From contig OX104125.1 in assembly GCA_944474755.1 (NCBI GenBank), positions 51,013,346 to 51,077,345 of the forward strand: a stretch of 64,000 nucleotides of DNA, written 5' to 3'. The notes below the pieces were generated by a model. That model saw only the letters and a list, made by a program, of their open reading frames with translations, did not search any database and had not been told where the DNA came from. Shown one piece after another: positions 9,647 through 19,191 of this stretch. Made by a program: the position numbers and the translations under genes. Numbering within the stretch: position 1 is the stretch's first letter; each line of letters opens with the position of its first letter. The stretch is from Limnoperna fortunei (taxonomy: Eukaryota; Mollusca; Bivalvia; Mytilida; Modiolidae).

Positions 9647-10491
9647 CTCCAATTTTATCAAAGCCATCTTCTGATCTAATTGGTTTAACATCTTTCATGA
9701 TGTTTGCAACCAGAATATGTAAGGCATTTTGATTAAGGAATATTGGGTGAGTGGCATAGTAATCTTTCTCTCCAGCAAAATCCAAAATTCCACATTCCAC
9801 AAACTTATCAGCTGGTACATCCACTTTTTCTATACCATCCAGTAAATCACCCAGACCTTGTAAAATTTTGTCAGTCAATAATTTAGTAATTGACTTGGAG
9901 TGACTATCTATTTCCACTTCAAAGTGTTCTGGAAAATTAGAAGTTGTTGCAAATGACTGGTCTTCACTTGTTCTTATCTTTCTTTTTCTTAGAGAGTCGG
10001 GGGCCTCGGTGGCCGAGTGGTCAAGGTAGTTCGTCTACCATTGATCACGTGGTCTGTCAACACTGAGATTGCGGGTTCGATTCTCACTGCAGGCAGGGTG
10101 TACTCGACTCCAATCTTAATTGACAAGGATTGCCAGTTTTCCTACCGCAGGTCGGGGGTTCTCTCCGGGTACTCCGGCTTCCTCCCCCAATAAAAACTGG
10201 ACGCCATGAAATAGCTGAAAAATTGCTGAAAGTGGCGTTAAACACCATTCAAACAAACAAACAATCTTAGAGAGTCATCTTCCTGTACATCATGGCTAGT
10301 CTTCCTTTTTCTTTCTGATCTACGATGAGAAACATTGAGAGACTCTCTATTGCTATCCTTGCCGCCATTATCATCTTGTAAACCAATGGTATTTAAACTG
10401 TCAGCTTTGTCTTGTAAAGTCTCGTCTTCTGCAGTACTTGAATGACTAGCTGCTTTAATTCTAGTCAACAATTCTTTCTTTTTATCTGATA
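9647..10491 (-). CDS. Roc domain exon with G3 motif, interrupted by a SINE
   Basis: Acceptor CAATTGCAG before TATCAGATAAAAAG; donor GGAG/GTTTGA; phase 1 at both ends. Removing the SINE and one target duplication (278 bp) leaves 567 nt, 189 codons, with one uninterrupted frame. The first half is a polar insert with two basic clusters (RRSERKRK and RKRKIR) that flank the SINE site. The second half has ITKLLTDKILQGLGDLLDG and then the switch II/G3 motif DFAGE (9768-9782) followed by KDYYATHPIFLNQNALHI, typical of Roc GTPases. As it stands, the SINE brings a stop shortly after the insertion point, so translation would end before G3 unless the SINE is spliced out or absent on the other allele. Confidence 0.83.
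9987..9998. repeat. Left target-site duplication of exon SINE
   Basis: TCTTAGAGAGTC, repeated exactly at 10265-10276. It is coding sequence (complement GACTCTCTAAGA, Asp-Ser-Leu-Arg). All 12 bases match, which points to a young insertion. Confidence 0.92.
9999..10264 (+). mobile_element. Intact tRNA-derived SINE inside a coding exon
   Basis: This 266-bp copy is the best preserved in the window and can serve as family reference. The tRNA-like head contains GGTGGCCGAGTGGTC (A box) and GCGGGTTCGATTC (B box), so it should carry an internal Pol III promoter. The body has CTTAATTGACAAGGATTGCC and GGTACTCCGGCTTCC-type sequence, and the 3' end is AGTGGCGTTAAACACC plus (CAAA)n. It runs opposite to the host gene. 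Perfect 12-bp duplications at 9987-9998 and 10265-10276 bound it. The tail fits mobilisation by a LINE, partner unknown. Confidence 0.93.
10265..10276. repeat. Right target-site duplication of exon SINE
   Basis: TCTTAGAGAGTC, identical to 9987-9998. Coding resumes here on the minus strand toward the exon 5' end. Confidence 0.92.
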
Positions 10492-10700
10492 CTGCAATTG
10501 AAAATCCCAAATTTAGTACATAAAGGTTAAGACTTGGTGAACATATGCATAAAATAGACTTACTGTCCAGTTCTTATGTAAGACATGTATCATAAAAAAA
10601 TGAAAAAAAACTTGTAGAATCAACCGTTGCATTAGTCCCTCTGTGATCGAGATAAAAGAATGACTAAAACTGTATTGTACATATTATCAATCAAGACTTT

Positions 10701-10898
10701 GGGGCCTCAGTGGCCAAGTGGCTAAAGTAGTCTAATATTGGGTGTACTTGACTCCACTCTTAATTGAGATGGATTGCCAGGTTTCCTACCGCAGGTCCCG
10801 GGTTTTCACTGGGTACTCTGGCTTTCTCCCCAATAAAAACATGATATTGCTGAAAATTGCTGTAAGTGGTGTTAAACACTATTCAAACAAAACAAAAC
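10701..10898 (+). mobile_element. SINE with internal deletion
   Basis: The head GGGGCCTCAGTGGCCAAGTG joins straight to GGGTGTACTTGACTCC, so the segment holding the B box is lost. The remainder, CCTACCGCAGGTCCCGGG to GGTGTTAAACACTATTC, is in family order. Without its B box it should be transcriptionally dead. Confidence 0.8.
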
Positions 10899-11609
10899 AC
10901 TTCCTTTGCACTTTAAGTACATGACTGTTGCTGAACTCCAAATTAAAAATACCAAAAAATGATCTAAATAAATCCACTGCAGGAATAATGGATTACACGA
11001 AAATAAGTGTGTCACTTTCAATTATACCCAAATCATCAAAATAAGCAGATGCAGAGTCTGCCCAACGTTAAGACAGACATACCTCAATGTTTTGTCAGTC
11101 CTACCAAGTAACTGTCAGACCCATATTTTTCATTATTTTTATAGATTGAAAAAAAAGGGAAATAATAAAGTCAGCATGGGTCGCCACACTCTAAAAAAGT
11201 AGGGAGAAGTTGCAACCAAACAGGGAGTAGTGAGGCCCTGATAGGGAGATGCTAGGGAAAAGTAAGAGAAACCATAAACATACTTAATTTTGCAGTCATT
11301 ATATAATTTTCCTAGTATTTACACACAATTATTAATAATTGTGGTTTTTCAGAATGATTTTGCTTGCATTTTTAAACAATAACACACTAAGATTAGGTTT
11401 TTTAATTATTATTCATGGTAAGCAATATCATCAACAGGACATACCTTTACCATTAATCATTGAAAAAAGCACCAGATATAGCAACTATTTTGATGTCTAT
11501 AAGTAGCCATAAAAAGGTATTTGCTGATAAAAATAGATCAACATCATCAGTAATTGTATACATCATAATTTTACAATCAGTTTATCATGAACATGCCATT
11601 GCATAAACC

Positions 11610-11882
11610 ACTGTGGCGCAGTAAATGATCAAACGTTAAACGCGACGTCAGAACCAGAGAAAAGGTATTCGGAAATTGCAGGAGGAAGAGCACATGGCTT
11701 ATGTCATTGGGAAGTCCCTTTATCAACACACCTGCTAAAAATGTAAACAATTTTATTAAAACTCAATTTTACAAAAAAATATTTAAAATTAGGATTTAAC
11801 TATTATTTCATTTACATACAAAGCAAAGTTTTAATTTTTACACTTTAACCCATCAATTAAAGAAAATTTACTGCACCACAGT
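11610..11882. mobile_element. Possible 273-bp MITE
   Basis: The ends ACTGTGGCGCAGTAAAT (11610-11626) and ATTTACTGCACCACAGT (11866-11882) are inverted copies with one mismatch. The interior is AT-rich and non-coding. No convincing target duplication is visible, so superfamily is unassigned. Confidence 0.45.
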
Positions 11883-13160
11883 CTTTTATGGCCGACTCCC
11901 TGAAGTTAAGAATGTGTTTCAGTCCAAGAAAAAGTTTGGCTATCGCTAAAATATGGATCTATTAAAGGAATAGATGTCACAATCTTAAAGAATAAATGTC
12001 CGTGAGTACGTTGAACACCTACAATCAGGTTGGCAGTGCAAATTTCCAAAGAGAACTAAACAAAAAAAGGTAGGGGGTAGGAATTGTTTGTTTTTGCATT
12101 AGACTCATTCGGTCACTTCATTAGTGACAATACTTTTTTTTCTATTTCAGGCCATATTTCTCCCTAAATGATATGGGGTCAAATTCCTGTGGTCGGCCAT
12201 TGACCAATGAATTAAATTTTAATAAAATATATGCCGCTTGGAGGGAAATTCAGGAAATGTGGCAATTTGATTGGTTACAAAAATAACCAATCAGTCATAA
12301 CTATATTTAGTAACAGGGAAATTATGTGGAATGTAGAAAGTAAATCGGTGGTTATAAGTAACAAAAAATCAATTTCGATATAAATTTCAACAGGACGTGA
12401 AACAAACACTGTAGTACATTCAAGAGTAAAATAGACTGCACTATGCAGGCACATGGGTTCAATGTCTCTCTGAACAGTTTTCTAATCATATGCATCAAAT
12501 ATGCATCAAATGGGCATGGTGCACAATGTTATCACTGTTATATTATTTTGGGAATTCCCAGATCTTTATTTTTAGTTTTTACAATGTTTATGTTACAGAA
12601 GGTATCATTGTTTATCAGACAAAAAAAGTTTGCTGGACCTTGCTATGAAATTTTTTGATAGGACATATAGGTCCTACACGATAATCAAATCAACTGATCC
12701 GTAAGATAATTTTCCGGTCAGGACGGGAGGTGGGACGATTTTTGGCAACTGTGCAAATGCAACTGAACCAAATAAGGCAAATGACTATCACCCCAATACT
12801 ATTATGTAATCTGAATCACCATAACCATCAAGGGAGACCACTTTTGTTAAACTGGTCCACATAATTTATTAAATTTATATATATAAAAGGTGGTTTTTTC
12901 TAATCATCTACCTATATCATAATTTTTTTTCAAATATTTAATATTTTTAAAGTAAAGGCAGTACTAACCTCAACCAATAATCTAAAGATAATGTTTATTG
13001 TCTTATTTTTTGTGTGTTAAAGGTTTTATCCCACTTTCAGCAGCTTTTTGTTGGTCAGACACACCTTGCAGTCAGACTAATTTAAATCCAAGTAATTTTC
13101 TTTTTAAAATAATTTGTCTTAAAGGTTAATACTGTCAAACTACATCTTTTATATAATTAC

Positions 13161-13406
13161 CTTCATCAAAGATCCATTTGCCATCCCTAATGCGAATTTT
13201 ACATCGATGTATATCAATCCCGTCAGTACTTTGGACTCCTGTGGTACTCTGTTTTAGTAGCCGTCTAAGCAAACAGGTTTTGCCTACACCATTTTCTCCA
13301 ATTATAACAATTCTGAGATAGTACCGTGTCTCAGTACCAGACTTGATGATTTCATTGTAGAGCACTTTATCTTCTTCACTTAAATGTTGGATAGCAGTTG
13401 GCATTT
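13161..13406 (-). CDS. Roc GTPase P-loop exon
   Basis: A 246-nt exon (82 codons), phase 1 at both ends. Acceptor TTATAATAG before AAATGCC; donor GATGAAG/GTAATT. It encodes HLSEEDKVLYNEIIKSGTET then YYLRIVIIGENGVGKTCLLR: the first beta strand and the Walker A loop GENGVGKT (complement of 13276-13299), followed by the switch I side (TTGVQSTDGIDIHRCKI). GTP binding in ROCO proteins starts here. The linker just before the G domain resembles those of invertebrate ROCO proteins with N-terminal adaptor domains. Confidence 0.9.
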
Positions 13407-14302
13407 CTATTATAAAAAGTTAATAATCAAACAGTCCATTGTCCAAATGTATGTTCAAAAAAATATTAATACAACTTACTCCGAATAGTTCTGTAATAAA
13501 GGATATTGAACTATAATTGAAGAAAGTATACAGAAATGCTACACATACAATTAAACTAAAAGTCACACCTCTACATGGAGTGCGGTGTTTTGCTTGTATT
13601 TTTTTATTATTTCATATTGTACCTTTTTATTATGAAAATCTTGAAGGAAAAATTATCCTATGATGACAGGTCCATATTTTATACAATGCCTCCATTATTT
13701 AATTGTCACAAAGCGTCCTTGAATTTTGCTACTGGAATTTTAAATGTAAAGTCAGCCATTTTGGTTCATAAAGGGATATCATATTGTTTACAAACGTTTG
13801 TCTGCTTTCCCGACGTTCAATGGACAAACCACGAGATTTTTACTCCTCAACTGCAGACGACATTACCCAAAGGATTTCTAAAAGAACAATCGACGGTACC
13901 TTCTGTACACTTTCTTTCTAGTCAAAATTTACTAAAGAAAAAATGAAAATACCTTTTTGGACCTACAAAAGAAGCATATGCTGGACCATACGCAGTAAGC
14001 AGCTTTTATTTGTCACTCTGCCAATGTAAACCGACTTTCACTATAATCTACTGTTTAGCTGGTATGCAAATGTAATACTTTGCTTCAATTGTGCATCCTG
14101 GCAATTTGAAATCCTAATTTACAGTACATTAAACCAGCAGTTGGACAAAATATAATTTATAATTATTTTTTGTCAGCAGTTGGAAAAAAAATAAGTCATA
14201 ATTCTTGTTTTTGTGTGCTAAATGTCTTACTGACATATAAATGTCTTACTGAAATATAAAATTTCTATGTACATGTATAATCCCTGTATTTCTTAAACTT
14301 AC
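13407..14302 (-). other. Intron of Ig-ROCO gene
   Basis: Runs from donor CAAG/GTAAGT (14302) to the acceptor at 13407. A short plus frame at 13820-13921 (MDKPRDFYSSTADDITQ) looks somewhat protein-like and lies within a longer overlapping plus frame, but neither has a recognisable domain. Otherwise AT-rich. Confidence 0.65.
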
Positions 14303-14560
14303 CTTGAACAATAAGTTGAGAACATCGAACACAATTTTTTATCTTGACAGAGTACTCTCCCTTATCATCAAGACTTGTTTTGATTACAGCAAGCCTGTGA
14401 AGTCTTCCATGCCTATCTGCTTTATATTTCTCTGATGTGCTTACTTCAGTGCCATCTTTGTACCACAGGGCAGTTTGATTGTCATCCAGTACTTCACATT
14501 CAAACTGAACATTTTCACCTTCTCTACATGTCATAGTAACCAATGGTTTAGTAAAATATT
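14303..14560 (-). CDS. Immunoglobulin I-set domain exon 3
   Basis: Exactly 258 nt (86 codons), phase 1-1, acceptor CCTCCACAG, donor CAAG/GTAAGT. It encodes one complete Ig fold: B strand NVQFECEV, core Trp in ALWYKDGTEV, then LHRLAVIKTSLDDKGEYSVKI. The F strand reads YSVKI where secreted Ig domains have YxC, so no canonical disulfide can form. This pattern is common in cytosolic I-set domains such as those of titin-like proteins. It is joined in phase to the Roc exon. Confidence 0.87.
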
Positions 14561-14949
14561 CTGTGGAGGAAATAGGAAATGTTTTGCCATTTTATAATAT
14601 TAGTAAAGTCTTGCTAATATCTGTAGTACCAACATAAATAGTATTTGCTCTAAAACTAGTAAAAAGTAAAAAATATCAATCATCCAACTTAAATATAGCC
14701 AAGAAGGGTAAAAAATAATCTCACACTGACCTTCAATATGCTAAAGGTTCATTACAGTAAGTTACACCCTGGCAACTCTGAATAAAAGTACCTCATTAAA
14801 ATGATTCACAATTTATTTTGAGATCAAAAACACACATTATAATACACAGTGTCATCTACTTCCCAACCACCCATATATATTTTTGAGAGAGTAGACCAAA
14901 CTTCAATTATATGGGCACTGCTTCTATAACAAGGTAGAAGTTTGTTTAC
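14561..14949 (-). other. Intron between Ig exons 2 and 3
   Basis: 389 bp, AT-rich, with GTAAAC donor and CCTCCACAG acceptor. No further feature seen. Confidence 0.75.
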
Positions 14950-15207
14950 CTATCACAACAAGAGATGTTTCTCTGACTCTGTTGTTTATACTGACTGCGT
15001 AATTGGCTGTATCATGTAACTCACAATTCTGAATGGATAGTCTGTGAATTTTTCCTGCTTGCAAAATTTCATAGTTTTCTTTAAAAGTCAAGGGGATTCC
15101 ATTTTTTTTCCAGCTAGCAAGTACGATGTCTTCTTTAACTTCACATGTGAATTCAGCTCTCTCTCCTTCAATACACTTCACACTTTGGAGGTTCTGTGTG
15201 AAGTATT
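14950..15207 (-). CDS. Immunoglobulin I-set domain exon 2
   Basis: Exactly 258 nt, phase 1-1, acceptor TTTTGTATAG, donor ATAG/GTAAAC. B strand RAEFTCEV, core Trp in LASWKKNGIPL, then IHRLSIQNCELHDTANYAVSI. The F-strand Cys is replaced by Ala in YAVSI. The N-terminal join residues (EYFTQNLQS) resemble exon 3 (EYFTKPLVT), which supports tandem duplication of one exon. Confidence 0.88.
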
Positions 15208-15757
15208 CTATACAAAAAGTAAAAAGTAAGTTATTATTTACAATATTCCATCTATCATTCTATGTATAAAATATCCATGGTTTACAGACCACATCAATGA
15301 CTATCGAGGCTCTATAAAGAAACTTTAGTTGCTCGATAGTGTTGCAAATTGGAATTTCATATTTTTTTATTAGTTTCCATCTTGCAGTTTAGCCCTGACA
15401 CATATAAATTTAAAAGAGGAATATTCAACTCCATATTTATCTATGCCAAATATTGTTCATTTCAGGAATCAGTTTAGACATGCATGGTTCATTGATCAAC
15501 TTTGGTACCTACTGCAGTATTGATAATATGAATGATCCTGACTTGAAAATTGGCCTTTCCACAGATATGGTGATCGAGTTGACCCTGATTTTATGGCAGC
15601 ATGCAGACCTTTCCTGTCTAATGAACCATAACAGTCACACAAAGCTTCTAATGGGAAATTCCAAAAGAGCAGATTTTGCTGTAATTTATGTGATGTTTGT
15701 AAGTTTTATAGTATTTTAATGTTTACAAATTTAAATTCAAATTATAAAATTGTTCAC
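15208..15757 (-). other. Intron between Ig exons 1 and 2
   Basis: Bounded by donor GAAG/GTGAAC and acceptor TTTTGTATAG. It contains an 88-codon plus frame (15453-15719) starting shortly after a TTTCAG; it shows no recognised family and is probably a relic or chance. Confidence 0.65.
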
Positions 15758-16015
15758 CTTCTACATATAGATGTGCCTGTCTTTCAACGTCCTTCACCCT
15801 GACAGTGTATAGTCCTTTATCAGAGAGTAAAGTGTTTCTTATGTCCAGACTGTGGATTTTACCAGACGTTCCTGCTATAAACTTCTCAGATCTTACAATC
15901 TCCACCCCATCTTGCAACCATAGTGAGCACATCCCACATTCCTTTGTCCTGATCTCAAAGTGAGCGTCACAACCTTCAGTAACAGTGACATCACATAGAT
16001 CTGTGGTCAAACATT
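15758..16015 (-). CDS. Immunoglobulin I-set domain exon 1
   Basis: Exactly 258 nt, phase 1-1, acceptor CTATCCAG, donor GAAG/GTGAAC. It encodes DVTVTEGCDAHFEIRTKECG, core Trp in SLWLQDGVEI, then IHSLDIRNTLLSDKGLYTVRV. Both canonical Cys positions are replaced (FEI and YTV), the most diverged of the three. This is the most upstream Ig exon found; the previous exon must end in phase 1. Confidence 0.85.
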
Positions 16016-16524
16016 CTGGATAGATCAAAATGATATTCTTAAAAAAAAAGATCCCTCAAAACACAGCAAACATATTCTTTAAATCATGTATATTTTGCAA
16101 ATGTAAACTGTAACGAGACAAAGTTGATCTTGTCAACTGGTGACCTTGACGATTGATGGAATTCCTGCAGCATCAATAGGCATCTGAGTTTTTGTCCAAA
16201 GATTTTTTTTTTGTACTAATTTCTAACATTTTTTGCCAACTGTGTCCTTGAAATTGACAGATTTCCCCAAAAATCGATAGGCTTCTGATTATTTTTATTA
16301 GTATTATTACAATTCTTATAAAGCGCTCCATCTTTACAAAATAATACTCAAAGTGCTGTACACTTATAATTAAAAACAAGAGAAAGCAATATAAAAAAAG
16401 TTACCATAATATACACAAAGACCAATACAAAGATAATTATATCTAAAATGGTTGAATAAATATATTATAAAACAAAAGAATGATTGGGTAACTGTTAAAA
16501 TATAAGTTTTGCCTGAATTCATTA
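16016..16524. other. Intronic or intergenic AT-rich stretch
   Basis: No coding signal. A segment near 16310-16370 (ATTCTTATAAAGCGCTCC, AAAGTGCTGTACAC) looks like decayed interspersed repeat. Confidence 0.5.
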
Positions 16525-16800
16525 AGTGACTTCAGAAGGAAGCCTTTTTAAACTTGTTTCCCTATGGTCCTACAATGTATGTTAAACTAAGTCCCGAGGT
16601 GGTGGCCATTTTGAATTGCTGATTTGCAAAAAAACATGACCTTTATATAGGACCATCTAATAAATACTTATAGGTTTTGTTTTTTAGATAAGTGGCCTTT
16701 TAAAACTTTTTTCCCATAGGGTCCTATGTTTAGCTCAGTCCTGGGCTCAGGTTGCTGCCATTTTGAATTTTCAACGGCATTTACTGACCCATTTCAAAAA
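16525..16800. repeat. Decayed core units of AGAGGCTC element
   Basis: Two diverged copies of the core seen at 37.4-38.6 kb: CCCATAGGGTCCTATGTT, AAGTCC, GCCATTTTGAATT and ACCATCTAA, about 170 bp apart. Both element ends are missing. Confidence 0.65.
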
Positions 16801-17071
16801 CCTTAACATGATCACTTGCATCAAAATTTAGGTCAAGTTAAGATGTCAACTTCCAGACTGTCATGCACTATTCATTTTAAACCCATATGCCATCCTAGAA
16901 TGTATGGTAACTGAGAAACTCACTTTGTAATAAAACTAAAATTGTAACTGGACCGTGAAATAGAGGTCCAGGCCAAGTGACAGGTGACTGACAGGTATTC
17001 ATTATAAGCTTCCAATGCCTCAAAATCGGTGGGGGTGGAACCTACATTTTGTATGGCTTGAGTTTAAAAAC

Positions 17072-17501
17072 TAGAGGCTCCCAGGAGCCTGTATTGCTCA
17101 CCTGAACCTGAAACCAAACAACCCTTTTTTGTCCAGCTTTTCTTTCCTATAAGGAACTGCCCAACACTTCTGCAAACGTCATTAATTTTGACCTTTTAAG
17201 GGAAATAACTCCTATAAGGAGAAAATTTTGATGCTTAGAGGGAGAAGGGAGGTTCACTTCAAATTTGTGGTACCTGTTATACTTTTTTAACTATCAGCCG
17301 ATAACTCTTATGACCCCCACCCCCCCCCCTTTTCTATTTTATGCCAACATAGCCATGTAGGTAGTCAGCTGTCATGATTTGCACAATTTTGGTAGAGGAC
17401 ATCCTAAAGACGATGTGTGCAATGTTTCAAAGCAGTCCTTTCATTGGCTGAAGAGGAGAAGAATTTTTAAAATGTATTAAAATTGATTAAAAAAAATTAA
17501 A
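17072..17501. mobile_element. AGAGGCTC element, 5' part (copy A)
   Basis: Starts TAGAGGCTCCCAGGAGCCTG, a hairpin (GGCTCC/GGAGCC) followed by GCTCACCTGAA. The body has AACTCCTATAAGG, a C-run (17316-17329) and GATGATGTGTGCAA-type sequence. The 3' end is missing: a family-2 element begins at 17502. Confidence 0.75.
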
Positions 17502-19190
17502 GAATGTGTCCATGGGACACGGATGACCCGCGAAAGGAAGTCCCAAACAGGAAGTAGTTGTCCAACAGGTCTGAAAGTCGCTTAGGGCGTACTACTTGTG
17601 ATACTTAACCATTCTGCCAATTTTCAAATTGTTCTAACGTACGGTTTCTGAGAAAAGCTTGACGGAAATTTTCATACTCGTGTTAACACATTTTCAAATC
17701 GGCCCAGTCGAAAACAGGAAGTAGTTGTCCGACAGGTCTGAAAGTTGCTTAGGACGTACAACTTGTGATACTGAACTACCCTGTCAAATTTCAAATTGTT
17801 CTTGTGTATGGCTTCTGAGAAAAGCTTGATGGAAATTTTCATACTCATGTTCACACATTTTCCTATTGGTCCAGTCGCAACAGGAAGTAGTTGTCCAACA
17901 GGTCGGAAATCGCTTAGGACGTACAACTTTTGATACTAAACCACAATGCCAAATTTCAAATTGTTCTCATGTACGGTTTCTGAGAAAAGCTTGACAGAAA
18001 TTTTCATACTCATGTTAACACATTTTCATATCAACCCAATCGCAAACAGGAAGTAGTTGTCCCACAGGTCTGAAAGTTGCTTAGGATGTACAACTTGTGA
18101 TACTGAATTACCCTGCCAAATTTCAAATTGTTTTGATGTACGGTTTCTGAGAAAAGCTTGACGGAATTTTTCAAACTCATGTTAACACATTTTCATATCA
18201 GCCCAGTCCAAACAGGAATGAGTTGTCCTTCAGGTCTGAAAGTCGCTTAGAACGTACAACTTGTGATACTGAACCACTCTGCCAAATTTCAAATTGTTCT
18301 GTTTGGTTTCTGATAAAAGCTTGACGGAAATTCGTACGGACGGACAGACAGACGAACGCACATGAGTAATACTTAATGCCTGGCATAAAATTGAAGAATG
18401 TGTCCATGCCCCCGCTAAATGGAGTCCTAAACATGAAGTAGTTGTCCAATAGGTCTGACAGTCGCTTAGGACATAAAAATTGTGATACTGAATCACCCTG
18501 CCAAATTTCAAATTGTTCTGATGTACGGTTTCTGAGAAAAGCTTGACGGAATTTTTCATACTCATGTTAACACATTTTCATATCAGCCCAGTCCCAAACA
18601 GGAAGTAGTTGTCCTTCAGGTCAGACAGTCGCTTAGGATGTACAACTTGTGATACTGAACCACCCTGCCAAATTTCAAATTGTTCTGATGTACGGTTTCT
18701 GATAAAAGCTTGACGGAAATTCGTACGGACGGACAGATGGACGGACGAACATGAGTAAAACTTAATGTCCCTGACTTGTCGTCGCGGGGGCATAAAAATC
18801 CATGGGAAACAGATGCCCCCTCTAAATGAAGTCCCAAACAGGAAGTAGTTGTCCGACAGGTCTGAAAGTTGCTTAGGACGTACAACTTTTGATACTGAAC
18901 CACCCTGCTAAATTTCAAATTGTTCTCATGTACGGTTTCTGAGAAAAGCTTGAAGGAAATGCGTACATACGGACAGACGAATTTACGTACAAATGAAGTC
19001 CAAAACAGGAAGTAGTTGTCCGACAGGTCTGAAAGTCGATTAGGACGTACAACTTGTGATACTGAACCACCCTGCCAAATTGCAAATTGTTCTCATGTAC
19101 AGTTTCTGTGGAAATCTTGACGGAAATGTGTTAGTTCGGACATACATATATAAACATACATACGGACGGACAGACATGAGTAAAACTTAA
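17502..19190. mobile_element. Family-2 inverted-end elements, three in tandem
   Basis: Each copy opens GAATGTGTCCATGGGACAC, whose GTGTCCATGGGACAC is a perfect hairpin palindrome, then a GCCCCCGC-type block. Core units of about 160-190 bp follow (AAACAGGAAGTAGTTGTCC, ACTTGTGATACTGAACCAC, GAGAAAAGCTTGACGGAAAT), then GACGGACAGAC tracts and the closing TCGTCGCGGGGGCATAAAA. Junctions lie near 18390 and 18796. GCCCCCGC at the left is the complement of GCGGGGGC at the right. The third copy lacks its right end and abuts the next element at 19192. Confidence 0.78.
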
Positions 19191-19191
19191 C

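Larger units (their letters stand above)
10492..13160 (-). other. Intron of Ig-ROCO gene
   Basis: Lies between donor GAAG/GTAATT (13160) and the acceptor at 10492. It contains a truncated SINE (10701-10898) and a possible MITE (11610-11882). The remaining 2 kb is AT-rich with short low-quality frames only; a 71-codon plus frame at 12443 has no family resemblance. Confidence 0.7.

Noticed and set aside
9999..10095. A functional tRNA gene
   Set aside because: A- and B-box sequences are present, but they belong to a SINE head: the body and (CAAA)n tail follow and the same unit recurs over ten times in the window.
13575..13946. 123-codon plus-strand frame in a ROCO intron
   Set aside because: Begins with a low-complexity hydrophobic stretch and shows no domain; it lies within the intron of a minus-strand gene.
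15453..15719. 88-codon plus-strand frame between Ig exons
   Set aside because: Composition is fairly normal but no family, start context or further exons are seen; probably chance or an old relic.
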